Origin: Synchiropus splendidus
Taxonomy: Eukaryota; Chordata; Actinopteri; Syngnathiformes; Callionymidae
Length of the DNA stretch: 64,000 nucleotides
Assembly: GCF_027744825.2 (NCBI RefSeq)
Contig: NC_071342.1
Coordinates: 16,301,001-16,365,000, forward strand
Direction of reading: 5' to 3'
The stretch's first letter is position 1. Each line of letters opens with the position of its first letter. A model generated the notes under the pieces. That model did not search any database. It was given only the letters and a program-made list of their open reading frames with translations, and had not been told where the DNA came from. This document shows, one piece after another, positions 59,013 through 64,000 of the stretch. A program made the translations under genes and the position numbers.

Positions 59013-62000
59013 TTTTATATTGTTTTTGATGCCTTGCAGTATCCGTGACCAGTAAAGCTCCCCTCCAGTTTGAGTATGTATATACAGTCTGCACAACACG
59101 CTCCATTATGCATGGCAACAGTTGAAACACATAGCACTTTCAAAAGCCAAAGTTTGGCCAGCTTCAGAAAATGCAGTCAATACTGTATTAATCCTGCGTG
59201 ACGCCTCTTTATTACCGTGAAAACTTTGGATGCAGTGGAACGGACAGTCAATGTCTCCGCCGAATGCCACTGCCGATCCTCCAGTATACTGGCTCATTAC
59301 CTTCAGACTGCTCAGCAGCTTGGTACACAAAGTGTCGACCTTGCATCTACACTACACAAGTGGCCTGGCGCTTCATTGTCCTTCTGAATACGCAGCTACT
59401 CTGAGGCTGCTGGCGAGTTTCTCTCCAGTAGGTGGTTAATGGTGTTCCACTGTTCCACCATCCTTGTCTCGAGAGGCCTCGGCTGAAACCACCAGCCTTT
59501 AGAATAAAGGACAAGTTGCTTTCTTTTGACTGCATGAAGACGACGGCATGAAAAAGAAGTGACTCAGCTCATTAGAGTGAGACCGTACAGAACATTTTCT
59601 TACTCATGTGAAACTGTAATTATCAGAACATAGCAGACATTGAAGGCGAGATTGCTTCCATACGAGCGAGCACAGTTGACGTCACACTTGGGCCGACAGC
59701 CGCGTCGTGCCAGACGGTCCCCCTCCACCACAGCGACGCGCGCTGCAGTAGTAAACAGCGCTGTGATTGATTCACTTTTTATACAGCGGAATTATTCATG
59801 AATTCACAAGGCGCTTTTGCAGAACCCTTGTCCTTTTGAAAAAAAAATAATAATAGAAAACCTGTTGTGTGTTCTGAGACCCGATGATGAATTAATTACA
59901 AAGTGTCTTAATAAACAAAGACTGACTGAAAAGCTAAGTGTCTGCAGCCCGAGGGATTGGATGTGTTTTTCTGGTGAAGTGCCCAACACCTGTCTGTGTT
60001 TTGAGAGCCATCACCACAGCGTCCGACGGTCGAGTTATTTACACTTCTGACACCAGTAACCTCCTCTTCCGCTGCACAGCGACCTTGGTGAAATCACCTC
60101 AGCCTTTTGCATCGATCAGAGAGCACGATGTTCCACAGTTCGAGTGCCGAATCCACCGTGTGCCTCAGCGGGAGGCCCTCCAGGGGACACGGGGCAGAGA
60201 AGGGCTGCGGCTAAACCCTGAGCCGCCTGTCAGCATACTTTGTCTTAACATAAGTTCCTGTTAAGAGCAGGAAGTGCTGTGTCAGGGAACAGCCCCCGAC
60301 AAAGAACAACAGCAGGAGCTTCCGAAAATTGCAAAAATGCTTCCCAAAGTCTTACAAATAAATACATGGCTTTCCGTTGAGGCAATGAAGAAATAATGAA
60401 AGCTCATGTTGCCTCCATGGCTCAAAGATTTAAACCTTTAGCTTTGGTTAAAGATTTTTACATATTTTTACATATTTACAAACATACAGCAGTGAGATAC
60501 AAGAAAGAAAAACATGTATCCAGTGGCAAGTCAATTGTGACTTGCATTATGATCTTTCATTGCCCTGAACAATTTAAGCTTTTACTGACTCCATTCATGT
60601 AATTGTGTGGCTCTATGACCCGACCAAGAGTGAGTCACATACAGGATGAAAGCTGCTTTTTTCCCCACATTGAAATTACCGGGACAAGTAGGTCAACCTG
60701 GTCATTTTATGACTCTATGCTAATAGCATGATTGGATTGACCCGGCATTTGGACCCACGTTAAACAAGCCTGTAATAGAGATTTATATGCCTCAGCTTTG
60801 CCCACCAGAGGTGTGACAGACGGTTACTTCATGTCGCTGAGGTCGGCGTTATGGCACGCCTCGGTTGTGCTTTGATTTTGTCACAGAGGCGTTTTGTTGG
60901 GTTGAGTTACCTATTAATTTATAAGACTTATTTAGTGTCTTCTTATTTCAGGTCCAACAGGGATGAGTTTATGGCATAATGCCGACAGGCTTCTAGGCAA
61001 ATAATCTGTGAATAAATACAGAAATACATGTAAATTTAGTGTTTTGATGTCACATTGTTTCAGTCTCTCACCACACAACTGGTATCAATGAATCATTTCA
61101 GTATCTATAGAACAAACACATGAAGTCACTTGCAACAGTCAGTTCCATTGCCGAACGTATTTATGGTTGTTTCCTGTTGTTGGTGACTCAATGTGCAGAT
61201 ATTCAGAACACGATCAGGGCAGACTGTCCTATTATCTTGGAGTCATTCTGACTCCATCTTCACTGCACTGTGGAAGCTCTGAGAGTGGGGTGGGGGGGAG
61301 CATCCAGGAAGCAGATCAGCGGGATGTAACTATCGGCATTTCTTGTAAGTATGAATGTGCCCACAGTTAATCTGTCCCACGTCCAAAATACCAGGTATAA
61401 TCCTGGGGTTTATATGGTATGAATGAGGTGTTACAAGTAGAAATGTCTTCAGCTTTTTTCTGGCTTCCATTAATAGATGTAACATGATGTATGATACATT
61501 AAGTTTGACTCAAGTAGACAATGAATTTTATGCTTTAAATTCATAGAGAATCTCAGACAGAGCCAAGGCAGAGCTGCATAAAATGAGCAGCTTTGGTCCC
61601 ACAGGCCTCAAGTTTGACCCCTGTGATCTAGAATCCACCCTGAGATGGTCACATGCTCGACACCACTCTTCCAATGACTTGGACGTTTTTTGGGACAACA
61701 TTATAGAGAAGCCGCGCACCAGCACGCCACACTGGTGCTGTGAAAATATTAGCCTCAAACCCACGACACAAACGGAGGAAGTAATAAGTATCCGACTTGT
61801 GGCAATCAGCATCAAACTTTAATAACTCCCACTCTGATAGTATATCTCCTGCAGTGTCCTGATAACATGCCGGTCGTGATGGATTGTCTCCAGTCAGGCT
61901 CAAATCCGATTTTATCACAAGCTAAATCAACTTGAATACTAAAATTTGAGGGCGAAATTAAGCGAGATATTTAGATAAAACTGTGGAGACCTGCTGCCCC

Positions 62001-62275
62001 AGGAGAGAAGGGCAGCTTCAAAGAAAGTTAGAGAAGAATAGAATTTCTAGATGAAAGTATCGCACCGCAAAACAAATCACACCTGTTCTGCATGGAGAGC
62101 ACAAATGAGATTTCACAATCATAAATCATCCCCCTCCACTCGACAGGTTACCGCTCACATGTGGACTCAGGGGGCAGATGCCTGCATGGAAACAAAGCAG
62201 TTTTTTTTTTGGGCGGGGGGGGCTAATATAGTTTTAAGACTCGATACTTGAACTCACCTCTGACATACAGTCAGC
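59013..62275. other. Long unique stretch with one CpG-rich patch
   Basis: 59688-59765 is CpG-rich (GACAGCCGCGTCGTGCC, CAGCGACGCGCGCTGCAG) and followed by TTATTCATGAATTC, so it might be a small regulatory element. Elsewhere only short frames (the longest is 108 codons, + strand, 59938-60264) without motifs. GCATGGCAAC (59109) is a single RFX-like half-site. Confidence 0.4.
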
Positions 62276-62720
62276 CAGCTCATGTCACACTGTGGCCGGC
62301 AATATTAAACCATTACTCTGTAATGACAGCATCTGCTCCGGAGGGGGAGAAAAAAAAAAGTCCCCGCACGTCTAATGAAATTTAGATCACCTAAATGAAA
62401 AGATTTGTGACTTCTTCCTGCCGTTCACTGAACCACTTTTTAATTTATTTAGCAGCGTGGCGTTATCGCCATGGTGTTCCCGCGCGTCACAAGAGAGCAG
62501 CATGAGCACCGCGGGGTGCACTTGCTCCTGTAAAATAGCTTCATATTCGGCGGCTATTATGCAACCATGCAGAGTCATCATGGACGCTAATGATCCCCAG
62601 TAGATGGCTGCGTCTACCATTACGGCTCGGCAGCCGCGGCCAACGGTCGGCAGCAGAATTTGTGGGTTGAAAGCATCATTTGCAGCTTTGCTCAGAAATG
62701 GAGGAGGATAAAAGATGACT
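62276..62720. promoter_or_regulatory. Candidate non-coding regulatory element
   Basis: Repeat-free block mixing AT-rich homeodomain-like words (CAATATTAAACCATTACTC, 62300; TTTTTAATTTATTTAGC, 62436) with CpG-rich words (GTGTTCCCGCGCGTCAC, 62474; GGCAGCCGCGGCC, 62629). No coding frame fits. Conservation untested. Confidence 0.27.
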
Positions 62721-63439
62721 CATGAGATGGTTTTGGTTCCGACACGGATGGTAATTCATCTTGTGGTGGAGACCCTGGATCCAGGCTGCTTCCAAATCTG
62801 TGCATAATTCATTTTATTTTTATTAAAAATCGAGTGTGAGGCAACTGCCCCCCTCAAGTTTTGCGGGTTTCTTTTCGTTCAGACAATTATTGAATAATTT
62901 CTCTGTTAAATATTCAGCCTGTTAATATTTTACCGCTTTCTGTCTCTCTCTTATGCATTTATTACATTTTTCCCACAATTTATTCTCATACCCTTTTTAG
63001 ATTTATGTTCCTGCCTGTTTTTTCGTCGCTCATTTATTTCTATCTTCCGCCAGTGTTCTGTCATTTCCTGAAAGTTCAACAATGTTACGCGTCTGCCTTG
63101 TTGTTCAATCACGACCAGTGGTTGGGGGCCATGAGTGAGGGACAAAGATTGATTATAAAAGATGTCAAACAATATGGCATATCACTTCATCTTGGAGAAG
63201 CAAAAGGATGGACATGGAGAACCGGTTACTCTTCAGTTCAAAATTGTCAGACTGTATGGAATCGTTCATTCATTTTGGTTCCCGACTGTGTAGTCTGACT
63301 CATCTCTGCTGCGTGATGCAACAGCAGTGGCTGTTTGAGCAGCGACGCATTGTGAAGCCTTCATAAGGCTTGGTTTTGTTTGCGGCAGTGGGATGTTTGA
63401 TCAGTGGCGCTGGACACCCCTGAACTAACAGCTAGCTTG
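62721..63439. other. Unique sequence, nothing recognised
   Basis: 62810-63070 is AT-rich. The 97-codon + frame (63005-63298) and the 73-codon minus frame opposite it show no known motif. Confidence 0.4.
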
Positions 63440-63462
63440 ACAGTTAGCACGGAGCTAACTGT
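63440..63462. repeat. Perfect 9-bp hairpin
   Basis: ACAGTTAGC (63440-63448) and GCTAACTGT (63454-63462) are exact inverted repeats around ACGGA. Each arm contains the MYB-type core CAGTTA/TAACTG. Confidence 0.55.
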
Positions 63463-63729
63463 TGTTGTCAGAGGAAATTGTTTTTAATGTTGTCACACAC
63501 GTCAGATGTTCCTACTGAGCTTGTTTTTACAGTGATGTAGAGTCAGAGTCAGTCTGTCTCCTCAGGAAGCAGGTGTAGTGTCTTGCTCCGATAATAACAA
63601 AACTGAATTTGGGAGCTACACTGTATGAATTATTTTAGACGAACAAAAAAAAAGTCGTGTCATAAATGGAATTTCTAAACTCTAAAATGACGTCCAAATC
63701 TGGTGATTGATCTGTTTCACTTACTTTTT
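63463..63729. other. Unique sequence, nothing recognised
   Basis: No feature supported. Confidence 0.4.
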
Positions 63730-63840
63730 TCTCAGTGAGAATTGATAAGAGAATTGCTAAGGAACCAAATTATTAATTAGTATTGATAACGGAATCGGTA
63801 AAATCTTTGCAAATCCCAAAATCGTCAGCGCAGTGGAATA
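63730..63840. repeat. Fragment of a fish repeat (AATTGATAAGAGAATTG type)
   Basis: GAGAATTGATAAGAGAATTG, CTAAGGAACC and GTATTGATAACGGAATCGG repeat the near-periodic words (aattgataagagaatcg, aaggaatcg) of a repeat frequent in teleost genomes. No terminus is visible. Confidence 0.4.
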
Positions 63841-64000
63841 AATTGAGGAAATTCAACTCAAAATTAATAAAAAAGAGGCAGGGGTGAAGGCAGGTTGGGA
63901 GCTGCTTTAAATCCAAGGTTTGCAAGTGGGGCCAAAAAAAAAAACCCTGCCGTTAAACAGTGGTCTAAGTTGTGGGCAGGACTCAGAGTTCGACTGACAC
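63841..64000. other. Unique sequence, nothing recognised
   Basis: An 11-A run at about 63935; no exon signal at the right edge. Confidence 0.4.

Noticed and set aside
62206..62222. G-quadruplex motif
   Set aside because: The G runs cannot be split into four triplets with loops; too few separated runs.

Overview
The window looks like a vertebrate, most likely ray-finned fish (teleost), nuclear genome segment. Reasons visible in the sequence: very long pure microsatellites (AT, CA, GATA/GACA), 8-bp-duplication hAT-type DNA elements, decayed non-LTR retrotransposon copies of a kind abundant in teleosts, and no dense gene packing, operons or ribosome binding sites. The species is not identifiable from what can be read here.

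No complete protein-coding gene can be supported. The only host coding signal is at the left edge: bases 3-32 read as ten codons that all end in G or C, stopping exactly at a splice-donor-like site (AAG|GTGTAA). This fits the end of a GC-rich exon on the + strand, with the remaining ~64 kb being a large intron or intergenic desert. Bases 33-550 are promoter/5'-end-like (GC box, CCAAT box, purine-rich tract, CTCF-like site, G-quadruplex motif and a short signal-peptide-like reading frame).

The rest is interspersed repeats in unique, often AT-leaning DNA. (i) A recurrent inverted-repeat family, probably a MITE: best copies at 3033-3313, 9634-9986 and 40270-40708, partial copies near 9575, 27246, 44975 and 47881. 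(ii) hAT-like non-autonomous elements at 15330-15647 and 43491-43853 (one family, 7/8 and 8/8 target duplications), 22744-23060 and 44174-44878. (iii) A 744-bp TA-flanked inverted-repeat element at 51527-52270 and a mariner-like remnant at about 58316-59010. (iv) LINE 3'-end fragments on the minus strand at 5844-6190, 12395-12845 and 30966-31190. (v) SINE-like or unclassified fish repeats at 11030, 14993, 21988, 24186, 30055, 46736, 55101 and 63730. (vi) Microsatellites at 303, 657, 1077, 3691, 6214, 21423 and 24928.

Between the repeats are several stretches dense in homeodomain, GATA, octamer, MEF2 or RFX motifs (about 1990-2520, 10331-10760, 17540-17910, 19786-20180, 22100-22460, 28951-29140, 46021-46275, 50581-51075, 53031-53420, 56696-57020, 62276-62720). 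They are candidate conserved non-coding regulatory elements, which would suit a developmental gene's intron or flank. That is inference: no alignment could be run. No tRNA, rRNA, known microRNA, CRISPR array, prokaryotic feature or viral gene was found.
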